Shown here in pieces: positions 18,322 through 27,953 of a stretch of DNA of 64,000 nucleotides. The DNA is from JABDKH01 sp963768565 (GTDB lineage: Bacteria > Bacteroidota > Rhodothermia > Rhodothermales > JABDKH01). Below the pieces are notes generated by a model that saw nothing but the letters and a program-made list of their open reading frames with translations, was not told the DNA's origin and did not search any database. Each line of letters opens with the position of its first letter. Position 1 is the stretch's first letter. The stretch is from assembly GCA_963768565.1 (NCBI GenBank), contig CAVYIO010000015.1, positions 1 to 64,000 on the forward strand, in the 5' to 3' direction. Made by a program: the position numbers and the translations under genes.

Positions 18322-19161
18322 CTACTCCATTGCCATCTCGGGGTTCGCGAAGAGCTCGTCCGGAACCGATGGCGGTAGCGCGCGCACGTCAGTGAGTATC
18401 GCGACGGGCGCAGTGACGGACTCTTTTCGCTGGGCAAGACGAACGGTGCCGGACGGCATTTCGAAGTTCCGGTAGTCGGTCCAGTAGTAGGATGAAGTAC
18501 GCGCCCCGGGGCCCTGCAGAACGTACGTCCATTTCACTACGTCGCCGCTGTCCCTGTCGACTTCAATCCAGTACTGATCACCCGGTGTCAGCCCCACGCC
18601 GTCAAAGGCGAGATGAATCATTTCTGTGGCGACCGAAGATGAGTCGGGCAAATACGTCCGCGTGACTCCGGGGTCGAACAGCTTTGTCGGCGCCATCAGC
18701 CAGTACGAATCGTTGATAAACCGTTGATATGCGGTTTCGAGGATCGCTGCCTCATCACCGCCGGCCTCCTTCCCGTTGACAAAGGCGCGCCCATCGCGCG
18801 TGTTCACATTGAAGAGGGCGACCACGGTCGTATCGGTGCCCCTCGTCCACTCCACTCTGTATCTGCCCTCGTGGCGATCCCAGAGATGGCGAATTGCGGG
18901 TCTTCGCGCTCCCTCTCGCTCGACAGCAAAATCGAAACGCATGTATCGCACACCGGCCCAGGCTGCCGGGCCACCCGTCGCCTGCAGCACCTGCATGGCC
19001 ACGGTGTCGGCGCGGCTCGTCATCTTGATCTGTGTCGCTTCCGGTTCCGATCGGTTCGAGCATGCGGCGAGTACCAGCATGGCTGCGAATGCCACACCCG
19101 CCACGGGCGCTTTCCAGCCCGGCCGCTTACACGTTGAACCTGAACAGTATGACGTCTCCAT
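18322..19161 (-). CDS. Hypothetical lipoprotein (DUF6503-like)
   Basis: About 279 residues with a lipobox (MLVLAACSN) and, after it, a predominantly beta protein: HLWDRHEGRYRVEW, FNVNTRDGRAFVNGKE, DQYWIEVDRDSGDVVKWTYV. The pattern of strands is reminiscent of LolA-like or DUF6503 secreted proteins, but I do not firmly recognise it. The annotated start overlaps the end of ychF by 35 bases, so translational coupling is likely. A permease of the lipoprotein-export type follows. Confidence 0.7.
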   Translation of the reverse strand: METSYCSGSTCKRPGWKAPVAGVAFAAMLVLAACSNRSEPEATQIKMTSRADTVAMQVLQATGGPAAWAGVRYMRFDFAVEREGARRPAIRHLWDRHEGRYRVEWTRGTDTTVVALFNVNTRDGRAFVNGKEAGGDEAAILETAYQRFINDSYWLMAPTKLFDPGVTRTYLPDSSSVATEMIHLAFDGVGLTPGDQYWIEVDRDSGDVVKWTYVLQGPGARTSSYYWTDYRNFEMPSGTVRLAQRKESVTAPVAILTDVRALPPSVPDELFANPEMAME

Positions 19162-20221
19162 CCTGCACCTCGTATTCTTTTCCTTCTGAGCGCATCACTC
19201 CGGCGTCCCGCGCCGCGGCCTCCGAGCCGAGACGGTCATAGTCCACATACTTGATGGTCTCGGCTCGAATAAATCCGCGCTCGAAATCGGTGTGTATCGT
19301 ACCCGCCGCGGCTGCCGCCTTCGTCCCGCGCTTTATCGTCCACGCACGCGCCTGGTTCGGGCCTGCTGTAAAGAAGGTAATCAGATCCAGTAGATCATAT
19401 GCAGCATGGACAAGCCGATCGAGACCGGATTCGTGCATTCCGAGTGCTTCCAGGAAGACGGACCTCTCGGCCGGATCCAGTTCGGCTATCTGTGCTTCGA
19501 TTTCCGCGACGACCGTAACTACGACGGCTCCCTCGATGCGGGCGATATCCTCCACGGCGCGAACGTACTCGTTACCGGTGGCCGCATCTTCTTCAGAGAC
19601 ATTGGCGGCGTACAGCACCTTCTTGTTCGTGAGAAGGAAAAGCGGCTTCATCCATGCCGCCTCGTCCGGCTTCATCTCGAACAGGCGCGCCGGCTGACCG
19701 CGTCCCAGGAACTCGACGAGTCGCTCGTAGAAGTTCACCTCGACAAGCACCTTCTTGTCGCCGGATCGCGAAGCCTTTATCGTACGCTCCAGTTTTAGTT
19801 CGACCGAGTCCAGGTCCTTCAGGAGCAGCTCTGTTTCGATCGTTTCGATATCGCTCGCGGGATCTACCTCAGCAGACACGTGCACAACGTTGTCGTCGTC
19901 GAAGCATCGGACGACGTGGATGATCGCGTCCACTTCCCGGATGTGTCCGAGAAACTGATTCCCGAGGCCTTCGCCTTTGGATGCTCCCGCGACGAGGCCC
20001 GCGATGTCGACAAATTCGATCGTAGTCGGTATCGTTTCGGGTGCTCCGGCGAGCTCCGCGAGCCGCGCCACTCGCTTGTCGGGGATAGGGACGACGCCTA
20101 CATTCGGTTCGATGGTGCAGAACGGATAGTTCGCCGAATCTGCGCCGGCGCTGCTGAGCGCATTGAACAGGGTTGATTTACCGACGTTGGGCAGCCCAAC
20201 AATCCCACAGCGAAGTGGCAT
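19127..20221 (-). CDS. ychF: Redox-regulated ATPase/GTPase YchF (Obg family)
   Basis: 364 residues. The G1 loop GLPNVGKSTLFN, G3 DIAGLVAGASKGEGLGNQFL, the YchF-specific NVSEED and the C-terminal TGS-like domain (LITFFTAGPNQARAW, GTIHTDFERGFIRAETI) are all present, and the length equals the usual 363. It is a ribosome-associated ATPase involved in translation and stress. It is the first gene of a probable operon with the lipoprotein and the LolC/E-like permease. Confidence 0.97.
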   Translation of the reverse strand: MPLRCGIVGLPNVGKSTLFNALSSAGADSANYPFCTIEPNVGVVPIPDKRVARLAELAGAPETIPTTIEFVDIAGLVAGASKGEGLGNQFLGHIREVDAIIHVVRCFDDDNVVHVSAEVDPASDIETIETELLLKDLDSVELKLERTIKASRSGDKKVLVEVNFYERLVEFLGRGQPARLFEMKPDEAAWMKPLFLLTNKKVLYAANVSEEDAATGNEYVRAVEDIARIEGAVVVTVVAEIEAQIAELDPAERSVFLEALGMHESGLDRLVHAAYDLLDLITFFTAGPNQARAWTIKRGTKAAAAAGTIHTDFERGFIRAETIKYVDYDRLGSEAAARDAGVMRSEGKEYEVQDGDVILFRFNV

Positions 20222-20364
20222 CCTCTACTCCGTCTTCAGGTATTGAAAAGGAACTGGCGCAGTATCGGGGGGAGACCTCTTCTGTTCCGCCGTTCACGCC
20301 GTACGGGTACCGCCTTTCGCACAATTCGCAGAGTATTATCTCTCATCAAGGATTTGAGTGGATT

Positions 20365-20865
20365 GTGCGCCTGGTGGCCTTCGCCGCATTGTCGCTCCTC
20401 CTGATGCCGCTCTCCGCGTCCGCCCAGCGCACTACGTCAACTGACGTCTTCCAGTTGGGGGCTGCGGGCCTGCCGGGAGTGGGCATTCAACTGGGATACG
20501 TTGACGCCGGAGATATCTTCACCCGCGAGGCGCTCGTCTACGCTGACGTCAGGCCACGCTTTAAGTCGGACAGCGAGACGTTGCTGATATCCGCGGGCGT
20601 CGGGGTATCGATCCGCATCGTTGGCGGACTCGAGACCGTGGAGCTCATCACACCAAGAATCTGGGACTTCCATGTCGGGGTGCGCTTTGGCCCGGGGTTG
20701 CTCTTTCGCCGCAACGAAACGCCGGCCGAAAAGAATCAGCGCTTCTCTCTGTTTCTTGATCCGTTCTTACGCTTCACCGTGGCGCCCGGCGGAAGGCAAA
20801 CGTACTTCCTGGAGGCCGGTGTCCACCGGCCATCACTGCGCGCCGGTGTGTGGCTCCGGATCTGA
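20365..20865 (+). CDS. Hypothetical secreted protein, outer-membrane-like
   Basis: From a GTG at 20365 the product begins VRLVAFAALSLLLMPLSASAQ, a good signal peptide. An upstream in-frame ATG at 20173 would overlap ychF and add 64 residues without protein-like features, so the GTG start is preferred. The mature part has alternating strands (ALVYADVRPRFK, TLLISAGVGVSIRI, WDFHVGVRFGPGLLF, GRQTYFLEAGVHRPSLRAGVWLRI) typical of a small beta barrel. Function unknown. It converges with the phosphatase gene. Confidence 0.65.
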   Translation: MRLVAFAALSLLLMPLSASAQRTTSTDVFQLGAAGLPGVGIQLGYVDAGDIFTREALVYADVRPRFKSDSETLLISAGVGVSIRIVGGLETVELITPRIWDFHVGVRFGPGLLFRRNETPAEKNQRFSLFLDPFLRFTVAPGGRQTYFLEAGVHRPSLRAGVWLRI

Positions 20866-20874
20866 ACTGCGCCC

Positions 20875-21534
20875 CTACCAGTCCGTGTTTCGAACGATCA
20901 CGAACTCGCGCTCAGGGAGTATGACGGCTGTCAACTTTCCAAGCAGCGGATTGAAGCGATATACGCATCCCGTATCGATGTTGATAAGCTGGGGATGATC
21001 GATTGGCTTCGAGACCGGCGTGTGCCCACACACAACAACCTTCTCCCATGCATATTCGTCGACGTTGAGGTGGCTTCGTTCCCAGAGGAATACCTCGGGG
21101 TCGACCTGGCCCTTGTTCTCCTCAATCGTCAAGAAGGGCTTGAGACCCGCATGCACGAAAAAGTAGTCTTCTGTTTCGTGGAAGTACGTGGTCGCCTGCA
21201 CGAACTCAACGTGATCATCCGGATAGCTCGCGTCTTCCGAGCCGTTCAGGTAGCTGCCCACCGTTTCCCGACCACCATTCATTGACCAGATTTCATCGAC
21301 GCCTTCTTCCAGGTACTCGAGAAACATGGATTCATGATTGCCCCGCAGAAACGTACACGTGTAGTGCTCGCGAAGCTCAATGAGGCGCTGGATCACGCCT
21401 TTCGAATCGGGGCCTCGATCGACGTAGTCGCCTACGAAGATCAAGTGCATGTCGGCCGTAAGCTCGAGCTTTTCGAGAAGACGATCGAGCGTCTTCAAGC
21501 AGCCGTGGACATCACCAATTGCAATCTGCTTCAT
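20875..21534 (-). CDS. Serine/threonine protein phosphatase-type metallophosphoesterase (PPP family)
   Basis: 219 residues with the three PPP metal-binding motifs: GDVHG at the N-terminus, GDYVDRGPDSKG and LRGNHESM, plus a downstream VCGHTPV (His ligand). The size matches bacterial PrpA/ApaH-like phosphatases acting on phosphoproteins or dinucleoside polyphosphates. It is located 12 bases downstream of nusB on the same strand, so probably co-transcribed. Confidence 0.92.
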   Translation of the reverse strand: MKQIAIGDVHGCLKTLDRLLEKLELTADMHLIFVGDYVDRGPDSKGVIQRLIELREHYTCTFLRGNHESMFLEYLEEGVDEIWSMNGGRETVGSYLNGSEDASYPDDHVEFVQATTYFHETEDYFFVHAGLKPFLTIEENKGQVDPEVFLWERSHLNVDEYAWEKVVVCGHTPVSKPIDHPQLINIDTGCVYRFNPLLGKLTAVILPEREFVIVRNTDW

Positions 21535-21546
21535 GCGGGATAGAAC

Positions 21547-22062
21547 TTACACACCTGGGGCCTGGTCAATCGAAGGCGCTTCGGGCGCCACACTTCTTCC
21601 TTCCAGCGAGTCCATTCCGACAAGGCCCCGGCCGCTCTTCCGCAACCTGCCCTGCTCGTAAAGCAGGACAAGGACGGCGTCCAGGATTCCGTTAATGAAC
21701 TTGCCGCTGTTTTCAGTACTGAACTTCTTCGCGATCTCAATCGATTCGTTAATCGACACTTTGGGCGGGATATCCGGAAAAGATAGCATTTCGCAGATGG
21801 CCATCCGCAGAAGTAGCCTGTCGATCAGGGCAATTCGCGAGAACTCCCAGTTCTCGGCGTGCGATCGGATGATCTCATTGGCCTCCTCCTCACCGGCAAT
21901 CGCCCGGAGGAACAGGTTTTGCGAGAAGCGAAGCGATGTCTCATCGTCCTCGAGACCCGGGCGAATGATGTGCGTGATGATGTGCTCCGGCGAGCCGCCG
22001 CCCTGCTCGTAAGCATAGAGCGCCTGCATCACCCTCTCTCGTACCTCACGTCGGCTGCTCAT
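21547..22062 (-). CDS. nusB: Transcription antitermination factor NusB
   Basis: 171 residues from MSSRREVRERVMQALYAYEQ; an upstream in-frame Met exists but the family begins here. Typical NusB elements follow: FLRAI, SRIALIDRLLLRMAICEML, PPKVSINESIEIAKKFSTENSGKFINGILD. It binds NusE and boxA RNA to promote rRNA transcription. A 30-residue extension beyond the usual C-terminus (RKSGRGLVGMDSLEG...) is unusual. Confidence 0.95.
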   Translation of the reverse strand: MSSRREVRERVMQALYAYEQGGGSPEHIITHIIRPGLEDDETSLRFSQNLFLRAIAGEEEANEIIRSHAENWEFSRIALIDRLLLRMAICEMLSFPDIPPKVSINESIEIAKKFSTENSGKFINGILDAVLVLLYEQGRLRKSGRGLVGMDSLEGRSVAPEAPSIDQAPGV

Positions 22063-22279
22063 TTTCCGCTGCGCCACGATTTGAATGAACGGGCCTGATT
22101 TGCGATGGTCAAGAACAACTGTGTTCTTGCATTTTCGCGCAGTCATATTACCACACCCCCCCATTGGATCCAACTGCGCACATCCTATTCAAGCCGCCGC
22201 CGAGATATCTCGAAGCGTCGATCGGGCAGGGGTTATGCGACAGGCAGAATCGGTGTCTTCATGACACAACCGGTTACTC

Positions 22280-24714
22280 ATGCATCGTCGCGGAAGTGTG
22301 TCGTCGGCGTCGCCAGCCCTGCTCGTGGCGATCGCGCTGGCTGTTGGAATATGGTGGTCCGACCTCCATGCTGAATACGTGTGGCCCGGCAGCTTTGTTA
22401 TCATCGTTGCCGGCGTCATTGTTGCGACGCATTTGATTCGTAGACCGTCGGGCGTGACCGGTCTTCTCCCGTTGTCAAGATTCGCAGTCGCAGATTCTTC
22501 TCTTGATCTGCGGCGGCTCGATGCGCAACCAGTTTGCGCGACAGGGGGAGAGTGCGTGGGCGTCGATCTACCGCGTCACAGAAGACCGGGAGCTGATGCT
22601 CGAAGGACGTGTCGAGGAGATGCGGAAGTCCGGGTCGGGAGCAAAGCGTTTCGTGCTGGACGATGTTCGAGTACAAACCGGTCGTCGCGTTCCGGGACGT
22701 GTTATCGTCTACCCATCGTCTCACCATCCGATCGCCCGGATCGGGCGCACGCGTAATGATCTCCGGACGCCTGGCGTCTCTGCCAGACGCGAGAAACCCG
22801 GGCGAATTTGATTACGGCGTCTACCTCCGACGCCGGGCTATACATGGCCGCCTCTTCATGGACGAGGGCGGAACGTTTCGCCAGCTCAGCCCCGCGCCCG
22901 GATTCATGCGCGCCACCGCGAGCGTCCGTGCTTTTGTCGAGGCGAAGTTGATCACTCACATCCCCTCAGATGCCTCGCGATCCGTTCTGGTCGCCATGGT
23001 TCTCGGTGATCGATCGGGAATCGACCCTGTCATGCAGGAGACCTTCGTCGCGACCGGGCTGGTACACCTCCTCGCCGTTTCGGGTTTGCACGTCATGATC
23101 GTGGGACTCACGTTCTATAGACTGTGTCGGCCCGCCCTCCTTCGTCTCGGGATGCCATGGCGAATCGCGGAGTCGCTGCGATCGGTGGCCACCCTGGGCT
23201 TACTCGTCGTCTACGCCATGATTACGGGCCTGCCGGCATCTGTGGTCAGGGCCGTTACGATGACGGCCGCACTGTTGATCGGCACGGTGATACATCGCCG
23301 CTCGCAGTCGTTGAATAGTCTCGGTGTCGCCGCGACCGCCATTCTCTGGGTGCAACCGTACTCACTTTTCGATCCCGGATTCCAGCTCAGCGTGTCTGCC
23401 GTCAGTGGAATCATCCTTATGGTTCCGCCACTCAAGACAACGCTCGCGCGACGCTTTTCCGCCCGAGTTACGGAAGGAGCAGTTTGCTCGAGCCTGCTGG
23501 TATCGCTTTCAGCTACCGCTTCAACACTTCCGGTGTTGATGGCACACTTCGGTCGAGCCTCACTCGCAGGGATTCCACTGAATGTCGTGGCGATACCTCT
23601 TGCCGCAGCCGCCCTGTCGTCGGCCGTCCTGTGTCTGATAGCGACGCCGGTGCCGTTGATCGCGTCGGCGTTCGGAGCAAGCGCAGATCTGTGTATGCGA
23701 TTGCTGGCAAGACTTGCATCCACCGGATCACAACTCTTGTCTCCACTCGACGTCGACACCGCTTCCGGACTGGTCGGTCACGTCGGCGTCGTGACCCTCA
23801 TCGTGATACTCGTGTCCTTAGACCAGCCGGCGCGAAACCGTCGCGCGTTCGTGGCCGGCATGATTCTCATCGCCCTTCTTCGACTTCGTCCGATTGTAGA
23901 GAAACCCACGCTCGACGTACTCTTTCTTGACGTGGGCCAGGGAGATGCGACCCTGATCAAGACACCTCTTGGAGCATATGTTCTCGTTGATGCAGGTCCT
24001 CGCAATGACCGCATTGACACCGCAGCACGTGTCATCTTGCCGTTCCTTTCCCGGAATCGCATTAGCCACATCGACATTCTTCTGCTGACTCACGCACACG
24101 CCGATCATATCGGAGGCGCAAGCTCCATCCTCAGAACCATCGATGTGGGTCGACTCGTCTACACGGGGATCCGACACTCGTCCACCATGATGGAAGAGAT
24201 ATTGAATGTGGCAGACAGTGTCGGGGTGCCCCGACATCGAGTCGCTGCGGGCGACAGCTTGCAACTGGATGCCAATGTCCGGATGTATATCCCCGGGCCC
24301 TCATCATCAATTCTCGCTACAGCCGGTGAAAACAACCGGTCCGCCGTCGGTATCGTCACGTTTGGACAAACATCCCTGCTCCTGATGGGTGACGCGGAAG
24401 AGCTGGCGGAAGCTGATCTACTCCAGAGGTATGAGACGATCCTTACGGCCGACGTCGTGAAGGTGGGCCACCACGGATCGGCCACGAGCAGTCGTCAGGA
24501 TCTTGTGTCCGCCGTCACCCGAGTTCCCGTGGAAAAATCATGGGCGGTTGTCAGCGTTGGTCGAAGAAATTCGTACGGACTGCCGAGTCGCAGCGTGCTC
24601 GATAGATGGAAGTCCGCCGGCATGGAAACAGTTTCGACTGCCACGAACGGAGCCGTGCTCGTCAGGTCCGATGGCGCTTCTTTCGAGCGAGTGCTGTGGC
24701 GCCGGCCGTCGTGA
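22280..24714 (+). CDS. comEC: ComEC/Rec2 family DNA uptake channel (two frameshifts)
   Basis: Competence protein that carries single-stranded DNA across the inner membrane. Homology runs over three frames: 22280 to about 22490 (N-terminal TM helices), then to about 22690 (DUF4131 beta domain, VEEMRKSGSGAKRFVLDDVRV), then to 24714. The last part has the competence domain (GLVHLLAVSGLHVMIVG, DPGFQLSVSAVSG) with many TM helices and a C-terminal metallo-beta-lactamase domain (FLDVGQGDATLI, LTHAHADHIGG, GDAEELAE, VGHHGSATSS). Two indels near 22490 and 22690 are needed to restore an intact protein of about 810 residues. Confidence 0.9.
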
Positions 24715-25564
24715 CTACTGATTGAGAAACAACGGAAGCGGGCACTCCTTGAGAAGCTTCTCTGTAATCGACCCGAACGCGATTCTCTTGATACCCGAGA
24801 CGGAGTGGGAACCGATCGCAAGCATGTCCGCATCCACGTCCCGCGAGTAATCGAGAATGGCCGTTCGCGTATCATTACTCTTAAAACTTGCAGCCGTCGC
24901 TTCGATACCGTGTGCAGCCAGGTACCGTTTCAGGAGCGACAGCATCAGTTCAGACTCGGAAGAATCTTTCTCGTAAACATTAACAAGATGAACGGCTACG
25001 TCGGGTCCAAATGGCTTCAGATATGCATAGTCCCTCACGGTTCGCGCTGACGCAAGACTGCCGTCGTAAGCAACTACGAGCCGGCGAATTGTTGTGTAGG
25101 AGTCGCTGACAACAATCGAGGGAGCAACCGTGGCCTTTACTACCGACGCGAGGGTATCGGGAGTTTCTTTCTTCGGGTGACCATAAAACAGATGTGGATC
25201 CCGTCCAATTACGAGTAGATCGTGGTACTTCATGTCCTCCACGATTCGCTGCACGGGAACACCCTCCTGAACCATCTCCACGTGTTCAATACCGGCATCG
25301 GCAACGGCAGACTCAAACGTCTGCAATCAACTCCCTGGCTTTGACGCGCGTTTCTGCGGTGAGCTTCTCGCGGAGCTTCTCTGCGTAGTAAAAACTCCCA
25401 ATTCCACCGCCCTTCGACCCCGACTTGATACTTCCGAGGTCAACGACTGCAAGGCCCGTCACTGAGGCATCAAACCGCTTCGCAATTTCCGTCGCATATC
25501 GAATGGCGACAGCTGTGTCGGAATCAGCATCCAGGGCTACAAGAATCTTCTTGATCATATTCAT
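24715..25564 (-). CDS. Universal stress protein, two tandem Usp domains (frameshifted)
   Basis: The first frame (start 25564) gives MIKKILVALDADSDTAVAIR...VKARELIADV and stops at 25313. The rest, starting QTFESAVADAGIEHVEMVQEG, follows in another frame to 24715. Together they make about 280 residues with two Usp folds: the first ends at DLLVIGRDPHLFYGH, and the second starts RRLVVAYDGSLASARTV and ends DMLAIGSHSVSGIKRIAFGSITEKLL with the ATP-binding G-x2-G-x9-GS-type motif. The indel lies near 25315-25325. It is transcribed away from the DnaA-box region. Confidence 0.88.
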
Positions 25565-25659
25565 CTTACCGGCGTGCCAGACTTTCCGAATAATGTAATT
25601 CCCCCACCAATGGGTGCCAACGGATATTGGGAGGAGAGATGAACCTGAAGGTTACTGAC

Positions 25660-26060
25660 AGATTGTCTTACTCTTACTTCTTAAAGAGTATTAATTAGAA
25701 AAGATGTAGTGGGTAGTTGGTCGTGTTAGGTTCTTGATAACCGGGCTATCCACCGGGCTGTTCACAAATGTGCATTACGCGCAGCGACTTCCCAACAACG
25801 TTATCCACCGATTGTTGACGCGCGAATTGGCGGGAACGGCCCGCCGCTCGGCTATCCGGCCCCGGAGCAGGAACTTATCAACACCGGCGGCCATCTTCCG
25901 GCTCCGGCCTCGCGCGGGCCTTTGTCCACACGTGCCCTGCTCTGTGAGTTGGTGTTGGCCCGACTGTGAAGAGAGGGCCGGTGATCCACACCTGTCCACA
26001 CGGCAAAACTTTCCACAATCTCCAACACCGGTTGCCAACAGGCTTGTCCACCCGTGGGCT
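25660..26060. other. Candidate replication origin: DnaA-box cluster with AT-rich segment
   Basis: The 523-base gap between the Usp gene and pgi has no gene but holds about ten DnaA-box-like 9-mers in one orientation. They include TTATCCACC (25801), TTATCAACA (25875), TTGTCCACA (25922), TGATCCACA (25982), CTGTCCACA (25992), CTTTCCACA (26009) and TTGTCCACC (26044); weaker ones lie at 25746, 25758 and 26032. Four differ from TTATCCACA by one base. An AT-rich stretch (25668-25710, with CTTAAAGAGTATTAATTAGA) lies at one edge and could be the unwinding element. dnaA itself is about 17 kb away. Confidence 0.6.
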
Positions 26061-26087
26061 CTGGCGCATGTGCAAAGAATAATGCGA

Positions 26088-27362
26088 TCAGGAGCGCCCG
26101 AGGAGTTTGTACATCTCGGCTTTATAGTCCTCGACGCCGGGTTGATCAAACGGATTCACCCCCAGCAGGTAGCCGCCGACGGCCACGGCGTGCTCAAAGA
26201 AGTAGATAAGACGACCGATAGAGACGGCCTCGAGCGAATCGATCGTAATCGTCATGTTCGGTACACCACCGTTGAGATGGGCCTGCGCCGTTCCCTCGTA
26301 CGCCTTCTGATTCACGGCAGACAAACGTTGCCCGGTCAGGTATTCCAGACCATCCGGCGGGCCATCAACTTCGGGCACCACAAGGGTGTCTGAAACCTTG
26401 CGCTCCATCAGGAACGTCTCGATCACCCGCCTCTGTCCGTCCTGCATGTACTGACCAATGGAGTGCAGGTCTGTGGTGTACTGCACCATGACCGGGAAGA
26501 GTCCGCGATGGTTCTTGCCTTCGCTTTCGCCAAAGAGCTGTTGCCACCAGCGTGCAATACCGTAGAGCCGCGGCTCGAGGACGGCAAGGGCGTCCACCGA
26601 GTATCCCTTTTCGTGAAGCAGGTAGCGCGCGGCGGCGTATTCGAGCGCGACATTGTCATCGTTCGCCGCGAGGAGATCGCACATTTCAACGGCGCCACGA
26701 AAGAGCGCCCGGATGTCGACCCCGGCAGCGGCGATCGGAAGAAGACCGACGGGCGTGAGAACAGAAAAGCGACCACCCACGTCGGCAGGGATCACATAGC
26801 GGCGGTACCCGTGCACGTCGCGAAGCTCGTTGAGCTTTCCGCGCTCGGGGTCGGTTGTCACGATGATCCGTCTGTCGGCATCTTCGAAGGTGTCGTGCAT
26901 CCAGTTACGAAGCAGCCGGAACGCTATGGCCGGCTCAAGAGTGGTTCCGCTCTTGGAGATCACATTGACGTATACGGATTTTCCCTCCAGATACCGGAGC
27001 AACTCTTGATGATAGGAGCCACTGAGGTGGTGGCCGGCGAACAGGATCTCGGGGGTGCCTTCCGGCCGGGTGAGATGAGGTGTCAGCGCAGCAATGACGG
27101 CCTGGGCGCCCAGGTACGACCCGCCAATTCCGATGCAGACGAGGACGTCCGCTCGCTCTCGTATCTCCGCCGCGGTACTCTCCAGCTCCTCCAGCATGGC
27201 GTTGGCGGGAGTCCCGAGCAAATCTCGCCAGCCCAGGTAGTTGTTACCGGCACCACTTTTTTGCAGCAGGCTCTGGTGGGCTGCGACCAGCCGCGGGCGG
27301 AGAACATCGTATTCCTCAGCAGAGACAAATGGCGAAAGATTGTTGCGATTGAGTTCCAACAT
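26088..27362 (-). CDS. pgi: Glucose-6-phosphate isomerase
   Basis: 424 residues; interconverts glucose-6-phosphate and fructose-6-phosphate. Motifs: VCIGIGGSYLGAQAV (phosphate-binding serine loop), VISKSGTTLEPAIAFR, TDPERGKLNEL, GGRFSVLTPVGLLP (catalytic Glu follows in the family) and the C-terminal GVNPFDQPGVEDYK with its catalytic Lys. The length fits the short bacillus-type PGI. Its 3' end borders the DnaA-box region. Confidence 0.97.
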   Translation of the reverse strand: MLELNRNNLSPFVSAEEYDVLRPRLVAAHQSLLQKSGAGNNYLGWRDLLGTPANAMLEELESTAAEIRERADVLVCIGIGGSYLGAQAVIAALTPHLTRPEGTPEILFAGHHLSGSYHQELLRYLEGKSVYVNVISKSGTTLEPAIAFRLLRNWMHDTFEDADRRIIVTTDPERGKLNELRDVHGYRRYVIPADVGGRFSVLTPVGLLPIAAAGVDIRALFRGAVEMCDLLAANDDNVALEYAAARYLLHEKGYSVDALAVLEPRLYGIARWWQQLFGESEGKNHRGLFPVMVQYTTDLHSIGQYMQDGQRRVIETFLMERKVSDTLVVPEVDGPPDGLEYLTGQRLSAVNQKAYEGTAQAHLNGGVPNMTITIDSLEAVSIGRLIYFFEHAVAVGGYLLGVNPFDQPGVEDYKAEMYKLLGRS

Positions 27363-27567
27363 GGAGGCACACCCGGGCGGGGCAGTTAGTGAATCTGCAG
27401 ATAAACGTAGCGACGCGTGATGGAGCCGCTCCCAAAACTATGAAAGAAACGGCATGCGGCCCGGGTAGCGCAGCAGGCGACGAGATGGACTACGGCGCCC
27501 GTTCGGCGGCAGAACATTCGGGCAGCAGGGTCGTCAATATCCCCACACCCCACCACCGCATGACTTT

Positions 27568-27921
27568 ATGAATCGGCTCCCCGGTCGATTCTACAGAGTA
27601 CCGGCAGCACCCACGCCGGCTCACGGTCATGCACAGCCCACTGCCATGATGAAACAGAGCAATCGCACTCTGGACGTCACTACACTTGTGGCCTACCTCT
27701 CGAATCAGCTTTCTGACGACGAACGCGCAGAAGTCACCGCCGTGCTCGTGCGGGACCCGGAATCGCGCGAACTGCTGGCCATGGCAGCGAAAGCGATGAG
27801 CGTAGAGAAGGACAGGCACCGAGGCCAGCTCGTCGTGGACTCCGCCGACCGGAAGGCGGAGAGGAAGGGATCGCCACGAATCACGGGCAAGGAAAGAGCG
27901 TTGAAGGCGAGGCGCGGCTAG
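27568..27921 (+). CDS. Hypothetical small protein with an anti-sigma-like helical segment
   Basis: 117 residues, not recognised. The segment TTLVAYLSNQLSDDERAEVTAVLVRDPESREL resembles the N-terminal helix pair of anti-sigma (zf-HC2-type) proteins but has no Cys or His zinc ligands, and no TM helix follows. The C-terminus is very basic (KAERKGSPRITGKERALKARRG). The real start may be an internal Met (ATGATG, 27646). It lies 32 bases before the Nudix gene, on the same strand. Confidence 0.45.
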   Translation: MNRLPGRFYRVPAAPTPAHGHAQPTAMMKQSNRTLDVTTLVAYLSNQLSDDERAEVTAVLVRDPESRELLAMAAKAMSVEKDRHRGQLVVDSADRKAERKGSPRITGKERALKARRG

Positions 27922-27953
27922 GAAAGCGGTCACCTCTTCATCACGGGCTATCA

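Noticed and set aside
25734..26393. 219-residue plus-strand frame over the DnaA-box region
   Set aside because: Runs into pgi antisense; composition and absence of motifs or start signal indicate a chance frame.
27450..27480. Possible tRNA (GCCCGGGTAGCGCAG-like segment)
   Set aside because: No cloverleaf, T-loop or acceptor pairing could be found around it.
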